Shown here: positions 8,610-17,728 of the stretch, in pieces
How positions within the stretch are numbered: the stretch's first letter is position 1
How the letters are laid out: each line of letters begins with the position of its first letter
DNA from: Parvularia atlantis
Taxonomy: Eukaryota; Opisthokonta; Rotosphaerida
Reading direction: 5' to 3'
DNA length: 30,471 nucleotides
NCBI GenBank assembly: GCA_943704415.1
Contig: CALSCO010001275.1
Location: forward strand, 1 to 30,471
Notes under the pieces: generated by a model
What the model saw: the letters and a program-made list of their open reading frames with translations, nothing else
The model's database searches: none
What the model was told of the DNA's origin: nothing
Made by a program: the position numbers and the translations under genes

Positions 8610-10645
8610 TCAGGCAAGGTCCTCACTGTCGGCGCCAGAGACGGGCAGGAACGCGCTGTCGGGGAACGTGCGCGCAAACCACCGCGCCGCGAGGTCCACC
8701 TCGGTCGACAGGTCCCAGTCCCAGTCCCGGTCGCGCGCGTCGTTTGGGCAGACGAGCACGTTGGCGGCGGGCGCGGCAGCAGCTCGTGCAAACCGCTGCC
8801 GGTAGGTCAGCTCGAGGCGGATGCGCGGCTTGCCGTCGGCGTTGTCCGTCGTCGTGCTGAAGAGCGCAGCGGCGACGGCGGCCAGGTCGGCCTGCGTGCC
8901 CGCGGTGACCATGTGCACGAGCACTGCGCGCAAACGCGATGAATGAGGCCCTCAGACGTGCGCAGGGCTGCGCGCGCACCCGTCCCGGCCGGGCAGACGT
9001 GCGCCGTGTGGTTCTGCTGCAGCAGGTGCACGGCGCGCTCGTTGCCCAGCACGCCCGCCGGCACCACGCCCAGCGCCATGGCCGTCTCGCCGTCAAACGC
9101 CCGGTCGCCCTCGACCACGAGCACGCGGCGCTGCAGCGGGGCGGCCTCGCCCTCGGTCGCGGGGGGCAGGTACGTCGGCGACGTGACGAGGTGCTCGGCC
9201 GTGATGCGGTGCCCGTCGCTCATGGTGATGCCTGGCGCAACGTGAGCTGCTGCCAGTCGAGCGCGTGCTCACGCACCGGCGAACTTGCGCTCGCCGTCAA
9301 ACTCGATCGTGTGCGGCGTCTGCCCAAGCACATACGTCCCGCCCGTGATCGCGCAAGCGCGGCAGAACGCCTGGAGCACCAAGCAGTCAGCATCCACGCA
9401 CGAGTGCATGCAGCATGCGCGCGCCTGGATGACGTCGCTGAAGCCAAACGAGACCAGAATGAACGCCGTCTGCCCAAAGCGCCCGAGCGAGCGCAGGTGC
9501 CGCTGGATCGCGCGCAGGGCCTCGGCGGTCGTCAGCGCCGCGCGGCCGCTCCCACCGCAGCCGAGCATCAGGGGCAGCGCATCGTGCACCACGCGCGCCA
9601 GATCGCCGCGGATGTCGCGCGTCTGCACAGCGTGAGCGGCGCACGGCCAGCACGTCGTCCACGCGCACCGTCAGAAACTCGGCAAACGGCAGGGTGGCCA
9701 CCGGTGCGACCTCGTCCGGGTGCTGGTCGTGCTCGAGACACCACTGCACGCACCCGTCAGCCATCAGCACGCGAAGCGCGCGCGTCGGTGTGCACCTGCA
9801 GGAACTTCATCAGGCGGCGCTTGTCGACGGGCCCGAGCAGGTCGCTGCCAAAGACGTCCTCCTTCGAGCACGGCACCCGGCGCCATCGCCCGCCCTGCAT
9901 CACAAAGATTCGCTCGAGCGCTCGCAACTCGAGGTACCGCGCGATGTTGGACGTGCCGAGCGTCGTCACGAGGCTCTCGCGCGATAGCAGCAGCGCCGGC
10001 GCGAGGTCGATGTTGAACGCGCGTGCGTTGGCCATCGGGTCGCCGGCGGGCGCACGAGGCGGCGCGGGCCGCTCCGGGTCGGCTGAGAAGGCGGTCAGCT
10101 GCGCCGGCTTGATCAGCGCGAAAACGTGCGCACCGTTCTCGTCGGGATTGAGCGGCTGCACGGCTGCTGCTGCGGCGTCCTCGACGGGGTCGCGCGGGTG
10201 CGTCGTCAGCACGAGCTCGTCAAAGCAGCCGCGGGCAAAGGCGCGCGCGCGGGCCGCGTCGCCGTTGATCAGGCGCACGGCGCCGTCGCGCTCGACCACG
10301 TCATCGGCACCTGCTTGCGCAGCCTCGTCAGCGCCGGCCCCAGCCGCATCCGCCGCCGCACCGTCCGCCACCGACGCGCCCGACGCAGCCGCCGACGCCA
10401 CGAGCGCCTCGATCTCGCGCAGCGTGTAGGTCGCGTTCGCCTCGCCGTACGTCTCGAAGCGATCGAGGTGCAGCACGCTCTTCCCGGCGGCGGCCGCAGC
10501 GCTGCGCACGGTGCAGCCCGCCTCAGCCGCATCAATCGTACGACGGCGCGCACACGGCGACGACGCACGCCGCCGCGACGCTCTGCGCCAGGCCCGTCCC
10601 GAGCACGACGACGTCGACGGCGCTGACGCCCGAGAGATCGGCCAT
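8610..10645 (-). CDS. CHM: Rab escort protein (REP / Mrs6 / CHM)
   Basis: REP presents newly made Rab GTPases to geranylgeranyltransferase II and delivers them to membranes. Exons on the minus strand: 10645-10569, 10501-9796, 9743-9669, 9622-9425, 9370-9277, 9231-8980, 8923-8610 (1716 nt, 571 residues). The N-terminus DVVVLGTGLAQSVAAA is the FAD-fold dinucleotide motif shared by REP and GDI, followed by VLHLDRFETYG. Exon 2 holds the strongest block: FNIDLAPALLLSR, SNIARYLELRALERIF, VPCSKEDVF and DKRRLMKFLQ. Later matches to human REP are FGQTAFIL, AFCRACAITGGTYVLG and the C-terminal domain with CPNDARDRDWDWD. The Ala-rich insert in exon 2 is an acidic, variable loop in REPs. Intron 9371-9424 has a GC donor (see findings). 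The GDI alternative is rejected by the insert and the C-terminal extension. Confidence 0.93.
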
Positions 10646-10669
10646 GGCTGGGACGCGGCGAATGTCAGC
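10646..10669. promoter_or_regulatory. 24-bp divergent start-to-start gap
   Basis: Only 24 bp separate the Rab escort protein ATG (10645, minus) from the RFWD3 ATG (10670, plus). Promoter and leader elements must overlap the opposing coding sequence, or one of the true starts lies further inside its gene. For RFWD3 an internal ATG exists at 10685. Confidence 0.55.
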
Positions 10670-13137
10670 ATGGCGATTCAAAAGATGTGTGACAGCGACG
10701 TTGGTAACGGCGAGCGCGGCGACGTCGACGACTTCCGCGCGGACGGCGGCGACGGCGGCGCGGACGCCAAGCGCCGGCGCGTGCTGAGCGAGGGATCGGC
10801 CGCGAACGGTGCCGGCGATGTGCCGTCCGAGGGCGACGGGCCCGAGGCGGTCGAGGCCGACGACACGACGCTGATGTTGACGAAGGAGGTGCGTATCGCA
10901 CGCGCGCGTGTGGCAGCGACGGCTCACGCGGCGTGCGCGCCTGCAGAACGGGTGCAACATCTGCTTCGACACGATGACGCGCTCGGGCCCGCACCGCATC
11001 GTCGCGCTCGCGTGCGGGCACCTGTTTGGGCGGCAGTGCGTTTTGAGCTGCCCTTTTCGCGCGCGCGCGATCGCTCACGGGGCGCACGCGCGCGGCAGCT
11101 GCATCGAGCGCTGGATCGCCAAGAAGCCCACGTGCCCGCAGTGTAACAAGCGCGCGCTGCGCCGCGACGTGCGCCCGCTCTACGCGATGCACGTCATTGT
11201 CGCCGACACCAAGTGCGCCGCCCCGCTGCTGATCTCCTGGCCTCATGCGACGCGACGCGGCGTCAGGCTCGTCGACGAGGCCCGCCAGCGCCTGCGCGAC
11301 GCCGAGCGACAGCGCGACGAGATGCGCCTGCTGGCCGAGGCGCGCCTGAGCCAGATCGAGAGCTGCCAGGACATGAACCAGCGTCTGCGCGCCGAGAACG
11401 ACCGGTTCGCGATAGCCGCGCTTGCAGCCCTGCTCACGCATGCGCAACGCGACGCGGCAGGCTGCGCCAGGAGGTCGCGACGCTGCGTGCGCTCACCAAG
11501 TTTGCGTGGCCCGCTCGGCCTGCGCCTTCCGTCGTTGACCCGCCACCGCTGCCTCCGCCGCTGCCGCTGCCGTCGGGTGCCGCCGAGCTCGAGACGGAGC
11601 CTGCGTCACCCGAACGCGCGACCACCCCGCCACCGCCGCCACTACAAGAGCAGCAGAAGTCGACGCCGCTACAGCAGCCGCCGACGTGCCTCAGCCCGCC
11701 CACGCCCACGCCACAGCAGCAGATGCAGCGGCTGCTGCAGTTTGCGCACCGGCTAGAGTTCCGCCTCGAGGTGCGCAGGCACTGGCACCGTGCCCTGGCT
11801 GACGACGTGCGCGCAGCGTGGGGCGCGCGCGTTCGACTTTGAGCGCAGCCGGCGCTGCATCGTCGCGTCCAAGCTGATGGCCAACGGCACGGCGGCGCTG
11901 GTGCAGGTGTCGATGACGTCCGGTGCGCGGCGATCGCGCATTGCAGCTGGCGCGCGGTATGCTCACCGTCTGCGCCCAGATGCGCGCCTGAGCACGTCGA
12001 TGGTTGCGCACTCGAAGCAGATCCGCGACGTGCAGTGCGGGCGGCACCGCGCCGACGGGCTCGTCGCCTCGGCCGCGCTCGACAAGACCGTCGTGCTCAC
12101 GAGCCTGGACGCGCAGACGCGTGTGCACCAGTGCGCGGCGCGGCGGTGCCATGCAATGCGCGCGTTCACGCGCTGTGCAGGTGGACGCTCGACGCGCCCG
12201 TCTGGAGCTGTTGCTGGGACCAGCGCGACCCGCACACGCTTTACGCGGGCATGGCCAACGGCGTGCTCGCGCAGCTCGACATACGAAAGACGAGTGGCGC
12301 CGTGCACACCGTGCGTGTCGCCGACGGGCGCTCGATCCACTCGCTGCAGGCGCTCGCTCTCGGGGTGCGGCGCGCGTGTGTGCACGAGAGGCCGCTGATG
12401 CGTGCGTGTGCGTGCAGATGGGCGACGGCTCGCCGCACCTCGTCGTCGGCACACTCGGCAACGTCTACCTGTACAATGCGGCGCAGGGCACGCTCTCAGC
12501 CGGCGCGGCGGCGGCGGGCTCAGGTGCGCCTGCTGCTGCTGCTGCTGCTGCAGTGCGTCGTTGACTGCGTGCGCAGGCCAGTGCATCTCGACGTGCGCCG
12601 ACGCCGACAGCACGCGCGTCCTCGGCACGTTCCGGCAGAGCGAGAGCAGCCAACTGCAGCACAAGGCGCGCGCGGCCTACGTTCGCCGTCTCGCACACGC
12701 TGACGTGCTCGGCCGCTGCCGCAGATCTTCGCCGTCGACCAGGACGGGCCAGTGCTGCGCCTCGTGGACGAGATCGCGCAGCCGTCAACGCTCAAGCACA
12801 TGGTCCGCACGGCGCTGTTGTCACGGCAGCTGCAGAACGACGCGCGGCTGTTCATCGCCTCGCCGGACGACTCGAGCGCGATCGTGCGTCCGCCCGCACC
12901 GCCCACGCCCACGCCCGCTTGCCCGCTCACGGTGCACAGGTCAACTTCTATGACCCGCTCACGCGCCCCGTCGCCGTGCACGCGATTGGCCTGCCGGACG
13001 TGGGCGCGGCGGCCGCACAGATCACGCAGCTGCGCCACGCGACCTTTGGCGGCGGGGCCGAGTTCCTCGGCGTCCTGTCCGAGACGCACCTGCACCTCTT
13101 CACGGGCGGCGCGAGCACGGGCGCGGGCGCTGGGTGA
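10670..13137 (+). CDS. RFWD3: E3 ubiquitin ligase RFWD3
   Basis: RFWD3 ubiquitinates RPA and RAD51 at stalled forks in the Fanconi anaemia and replication-stress pathway. Exons: 10670-10888, 10947-11035, 11099-11212, 11267-11404, 11461-11770, 11817-11922, 11980-12130, 12181-12364, 12418-12523, 12577-12680, 12725-12883, 12940-13137 (1878 nt, 625 residues; human 774). The acidic N-terminus carries KRRR at about residue 34. The RING spans residues 76-118, with CNIC, the family-specific CGHLFGRHCIERW and CPQC. A coiled coil follows (LVDEARQRLRDAERQRDEM), then a Pro/Gln-rich linker. The WD propeller is marked by VAHSKQIRDVQ, ADGLVASAALDKTVVLTSLD, APVWSCCWD, TLYAGMANGVLAQLDIRKTS and a C-terminal blade ending SETHLHLFTG. 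All of these match human RFWD3 in order. Intron 12524-12576 holds a CTG repeat. The gene diverges from the Rab escort gene. Confidence 0.94.
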
Positions 13138-13280
13138 CGTCGTGATGAGCCGTGTCTGTACAGTTGCAGTGTCTGTCCGTCCCTGCTCGACGTGCGCGCG
13201 CGCCTCTCGCTCCGTCGCCTCACACACACGCACGCGCGCAACGAAAGGACACCTGCGCGCCGCACACAAAAGCGAAAACG

Positions 13281-14780
13281 ATGGACAAGCTGTCATAGTG
13301 CGTCGCGGCGCCTCGCAGTCGCGATGTCAGCAGTTTGGGCGCGATGCTGACAGCACTCGCAGCGCCGGCCACTTCCTCACCTACTGGCTCGGCACGCCCG
13401 GCCCAAGCGGCCTCGGCAGCGCGGCCACGGGCTTCGAGGTCGCGACACGGTTCCGCGATGCTGCGCGCGGCAAGGTGCGTTGTGCGCGCGCTGCCAGCCA
13501 TAGGCCTATACGAGTCGCTGACGCGCACCAAGGTTGCGATGGTCACGGGCGCGACCGAGGGCTACGGCATCGAGATCGCGCGCGCGCTCGCGTCGGCCGG
13601 CGTGGCGCTGCTCGTGATCACGGCGCACTCGTCCGAGCAGGTGCGCAGGACCTGTGACGCCGCCGCGACGCCGCTGAAACGCCGCGTCGCAGGGCGCCGA
13701 GACGATCAAGCTGCTCAAGCGCTGCTTCCCCGACACGCCGGTCGAGTGCGTGGTCATGCGGATGGAGTCACTCGCGTCCGTGCGCGAGGGCGCGCGCCAG
13801 TTCCTTGACGCGGACGCGCACCGCCCGCTGCACCTGCTCGTGTGCAACGCGGGCGTGATGAACACGCCGGCGCACTGGCGCACCGAGGACGACTTCGAGT
13901 ACCAGTTTGGCGTCAACTTCTTGGCGGTGCGCGCGCGAATACGCACCATGGTCGGGCGACTGACGCGTCTGTGCGCCCGCGCGTGCCCAGCACTTTTTCC
14001 TCGTGCACCAGCTGATGGACCGGCTGCTGATGGGCGCGCCGTCGCGCGTCGTGCTGCAGTCGTCGTTCACGCACTGGTGCACCCCCCTTGTGCACCCTGG
14101 CTTGTGTGCCTGACGCGCTGCTGGGCGGCCGCGGCAGGGTCTACGGCGACAACCCGATGATCGACTTTGACATGGAGCACCTGATGACGCTGCCGGGCAT
14201 GGTGCGCTACGCCAACTCAAAGCTGGCCAACCTGCTCTTCGCCAAGGGTGCGCTGCGGCACGGGGCTGTGCTTGGGTGTCGGGCTGATGCGCGCGCACAC
14301 GGCCACGGCTCAGAACTCGCCCGACGCTTCGGCGACCGCGGCCTGACGGCGTACGCGTGCCACCCAGGCGCGACGATGACCAACATCTACCGCTACACGC
14401 TCGGCCGCGACGTCGGGCCGGTGCGGCCGCGGGAGCAGCGCGGCTCTCGTACTCGTGCTCAATCAGCACCACGCGGCCGCAGATGCTTGAGACGGTCGCG
14501 TGCTGGCTGCTCGCGGCCAAGTCAACCAAGCAGGGCGCGGCCACGCCCGTGTACTGCGCGCTCGCGCCGGACGTCGTGTCGGGCGAGTACTACAGCGGTG
14601 CGGCACCGCTCAACCGAGTCGGGCTGTGCGGCTCGCTGACAGTCGTGACGTCGGCCAGACTGCAACATCGAGCACACGTTCATCCACCCCAAGGCCAACG
14701 ACGCCGAGATGGCGCGGCGCCTCTGGGACTGGGCCAAGGAGCTCGCGGGCCTCGACCTGCTAGTGGCCGCTGTGCAGTGA
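13281..14780 (+). CDS. Short-chain dehydrogenase/reductase (retinol-dehydrogenase-like)
   Basis: This is an NAD(P)-dependent oxidoreductase of the classical SDR superfamily; its substrate is unknown. Exons: 13281-13297, 13363-13474, 13533-13640, 13693-13926, 13991-14076, 14138-14247, 14314-14420, 14483-14597, 14659-14780 (1011 nt, 336 residues). The cofactor motif TGATEGYG is at residues 48-55, CNAG comes later, and a catalytic Ser sits in VVLQSSFTHW. The active-site pair is Tyr210 and Lys214 in YANSKLANLLF. The stretch after it, CHPGATMTNIYRY, is the usual CHPG segment of the RDH/WWOX/DHRS group, and APDVVSGEYYS matches their C-terminal G-K/E-Y-Y region. The first exon is only 17 nt and its placement is the weakest part of the model. 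Intron 2 ends in AAG. The N-terminal segment LTYWLG before the fold could be a membrane-associated helix. Confidence 0.88.
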
Positions 14781-15093
14781 CGGCCACCCAGTGGCCGCAC
14801 GACAAAAATACCCGCATTCAGTTACATCTTGCTGCGACATGCTCACACGGTCCAGTGAGGTCGCCGTGCACCGTTTCGGCAGTGCTGTGGGGCAAAGAAG
14901 GGCGAGAGAGAACTCACGGAGCAGGGCGATCGATCCAGGCGGGCGCCGGCCACATCGCCCGTACGGCATGTTTGGTGCCCCGCGAGTGTCGCGATGCTCA
15001 CGGCGCCTCTTCGCGCAGCGCCCTCCGTCCGCGCCGCGCCGCCGCCCTCGTCGCTCTCCCCCCACGACCCGCACGACCCGCTCGTCCACGAAG
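14781..15093. other. Intergenic, upstream of citrate synthase
   Basis: These 313 bp lie between the SDR stop and the chosen citrate synthase start. They contain an ATG at 14994 with the same context (ATGCTCACG) as the chosen start but in another frame, which would act as an upstream ORF if transcribed. The citrate synthase frame itself is open back to about 14791, so a longer N-terminus is possible. I see no other feature. Confidence 0.6.
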
Positions 15094-17278
15094 ATGCTCA
15101 CGCGCGTGGTGCGTCGCGCGAGCTGCGCGCGGCACGTGGACGCTCATTCGGCGTCCTGCATCGAATCCTGCGTGTTGCGCAGGCCATCCTCCGTCGCTCC
15201 CTCGCCGACGCGCCGCGGTGCCTCTCGACCGTCGCCTCGGCGTCGTCGGTGCGGCGCGCGTGTCGTGGTGGCGGCCGTGCTGAAGGACGGGGGGGGGATG
15301 TGGCGCGCGCGCGCACAGCCGCTCAAGTCGCGCCTGGCCGAGCTCATCCCGGCCAAGAACAAGGAGATCAAGGAGTTCAAGGAGAAGCACGCCAACACCG
15401 TCGTCGGCAGCGTCACCGTCGACCAGGTCGGTGGTGCTGGTGGGCTTGTTCGTGGGGGCTTGGTCGTGGCTTGGTTGTGGGCTTGGACGTGAGGCATGCA
15501 ATAGGCTCTTTTTCTTCGCACGCCCCGCGCTCTCTGCTGGCTGGCTCTACTTCTCACGCTCCTCGCTTATGACTTGCCGCTCACGACTTGCTGCTCGCCA
15601 TCCATCCCACCCGGATCGCACACGCATCCATCGCTGACAGCGCGCTCGCGGCCAAGATCTACGGCGGCATGCGCGACATCAAGGGCCTGATCTGCGAGAC
15701 GTCGCTGCTGGACGCGCAGGAGGTGCGGGCCGCGTGCGCGCACACAAGCACGCACATGTACCAACGACCACACGCACAGGGCATCCGCTTCCGCAACTAC
15801 TCCATCCCCGAGTGCCAGAACCTCCTGCCCAAGGCCCCCGGCGGCGAGGAGCCCCTGCCCGAGGCGCTCTTCTGGCTGCTCGTCACCGGCGAGGTCCCGA
15901 CCAAGGAGCAGACCGACAGGTGCGGCCCGCACGGCCGCGCCATCCGTGCGCAGGCTCACCGCACCCGCGCAGCATCACGAACGAGTGGAACGCCCGCGCG
16001 GCCGTGCCCGACCACGTCATCAAGATGCTCGACAACTTCCCCAAGCACATGCACCCGATGACCCAGTTCTCGGCCGCCGTGACCGCGCTCAACACCGAGT
16101 CGGCCTTCGCCGCGGCCTACGCCCAAGGCGTCAACAAGAACAAGTACTGGGAGTCGACGTACGAGGACGCGATGGACCTGCTGGCCAAGCTGCCGCACAT
16201 CGCCGCGCGCATCTACCGCAACACGTGCGCCGCACCGGCCCGCCGCGCACGCCTGCGCTGCTCACGCGCATGCCCGCGCCCGCGCACAGCTACAAGGACC
16301 GCCGCGTCATCTCGCCCAAGGCCGGCTCGGACTGGGGCAAGTCGCTCGCCGTCCAGCTCGGCTACGACCAGCCCGAGTTCATCGAGCTCATGCGCCTGTA
16401 CCTCGTCATCCATTCGGCGCACGAGGGCGGCAACGTCTCGGCCCACACGACGCATCTCGTCGGCTCGGCCCTGTCGGACCCGTACATCTCGTTCGCTGCG
16501 GGCCTCAACGGCCTCGCCGGTCCGCTGCACGGCCTCGCCAACCAGGAGGTGCTGCGGTGCGTTGGCATGCAAGACGGCAGCGCGCACCGGCGGGGAAGGC
16601 TGACGGCGCCGTGCGCGCGCAGCTGGCTCACGGGCGTCGCGTCCGAGGTCGGCAACGCGCCCACGGATGAGCAGCTCAAGGAGTACATCTGGTCGACGCT
16701 CAGGAAGGGCCAAGTCATCCCCGGCTACGGCCATGCCGTGCTGCGCAAGACCGACCCGCGGTGTGCCCACGCGCGCGACGGCAGCAAAGCTGGTCGCTGA
16801 CACGCGAGACGCAGCTACACATGCCAGCGCGAGTTTGCGCTCAAGCACCTGCCCGAGGACCCGCTCTTCAAGCTCACGTCACAGCTGTACAAAATCGTCC
16901 CGGCCGTGCTGACCGAGCAGGGCAAGACCAAGAACCCGTGGCCCAACGTCGACGCGCACTCAGGCATCCTCCTCACGGTGCAGCGCATGACACGCGTGCG
17001 CGCATGTGCCGCTGACGCTGACGCTGTCGCCGTCGCCGCGCAGCACTACGGCATGACCGAGATGAACTACTACACGGTCCTCTTCGGCGTCTCGCGCGCC
17101 CTCGGCTGCATGGCCGACCTTGTCTGGGACCGCGCCCTCGGCTTCCCGCTCGAGCGCCCGAAGAGCGAGACGACGGGTGCGTCGACACTGCTGTGCGCGC
17201 GGGGCGTTTGTGTCGCTCCTCACACGCGCTCACGCAGCCTCGCTCAAGGAGATTGTCGCCAAGCTCCAGAAGGCCTAG
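15094..17278 (+). CDS. CS: Citrate synthase, mitochondrial
   Basis: This enzyme condenses acetyl-CoA with oxaloacetate at the entry to the TCA cycle. Exons: 15094-15108, 15183-15248, 15319-15426, 15657-15722, 15780-15919, 15973-16224, 16290-16556, 16623-16760, 16815-16977, 17044-17176, 17238-17278 (1389 nt, 462 residues; pig precursor 464). Exons 1-2 encode an Arg/Ser/Ala-rich mitochondrial presequence ([20 protein letters not shown]). The mature part begins [15 protein letters not shown]. Catalytic residues line up with pig His274, His320 and Asp375 as His296 (PLHGLANQE), His342 ([13 protein letters not shown]) and Asp397 (NVDAHSG). The animal-type signature [20 protein letters not shown] is present. 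The third intron, 15427-15656, is 230 nt, by far the longest in the window, richer in T and ends in AAG. The start in exon 1 is inferred from the presequence and phase. Confidence 0.95.
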
Positions 17279-17390
17279 ACGCGCGCACCACCGAGCTGCG
17301 CCGCGCCCACGCGCACGCACGTGAGTGTTCATTTCGTTGGACCTGTGACGCGCGACGGTTTGCGCACACGCAACACACCACAAAACAGAC

Positions 17391-17716
17391 TCACGCGGTC
17401 ACCTTCTCCCAGCTCGCCTCGAACGCCTCCTGGTGATACTCGGGCAGCGCTGGCGGCAGCTGTTGGTGTGGCCGTCTGAGCGGCGGCGGCGCTTGGCGGG
17501 GCGGTTCATCGGCCCGGGGCGCCGGAACCGTGATCTGCGGCGGCGTTGGCGTTGCTCAGCGCCGCGCCGAGCTCGTTGGTCTGCTGGCCCAACGCCCTGC
17601 GGCTCGGCATCCTCGGGCGTGAAAGTAGCACGGGCACGCAAGCCGCGCTTATGTAGCCGGCCCAGCGGTCCGTGACATGTGACCCGTGGCCCAAACACAA
17701 ACACAAACACTAGCAT
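17391..17716 (-). CDS. Possible small Pro-rich protein (88 residues)
   Basis: Exons on the minus strand: 17716-17594 and 17534-17391, with a 59-nt intron (donor GTTGGG, acceptor CGCAG, branch-like GCTGAG). The end of the second exon, [18 protein letters not shown], looks like real protein, and the exon before it is Pro-rich ([19 protein letters not shown]). I recognise no family. The first exon is doubtful: its ATG lies 12 bp beyond the stop of the TRIM-like gene on the same strand, and it opens with a low-complexity VFVFVF stretch. A different first exon is possible. The gap to the citrate synthase stop is 112 bp, tail-to-tail. Confidence 0.3.
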
Positions 17717-17728
17717 GTGCGCGCTCGC

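Noticed and set aside
8610-10645. Rab GDI instead of Rab escort protein
   Set aside because: The protein is 571 residues with the long internal insert, SNIARYLEL, VPCSKEDVF and the extra C-terminal domain of REP; GDIs are about 450 residues.
13500-13512. ATAGGCCTAT palindrome as a regulatory site
   Set aside because: It lies inside a short SDR intron and ten-base palindromes are expected by chance at this scale.
14994-15572. Separate gene starting at 14994
   Set aside because: Its frame runs out of phase through citrate synthase exons and ends in intron sequence; it is at most an upstream ORF.
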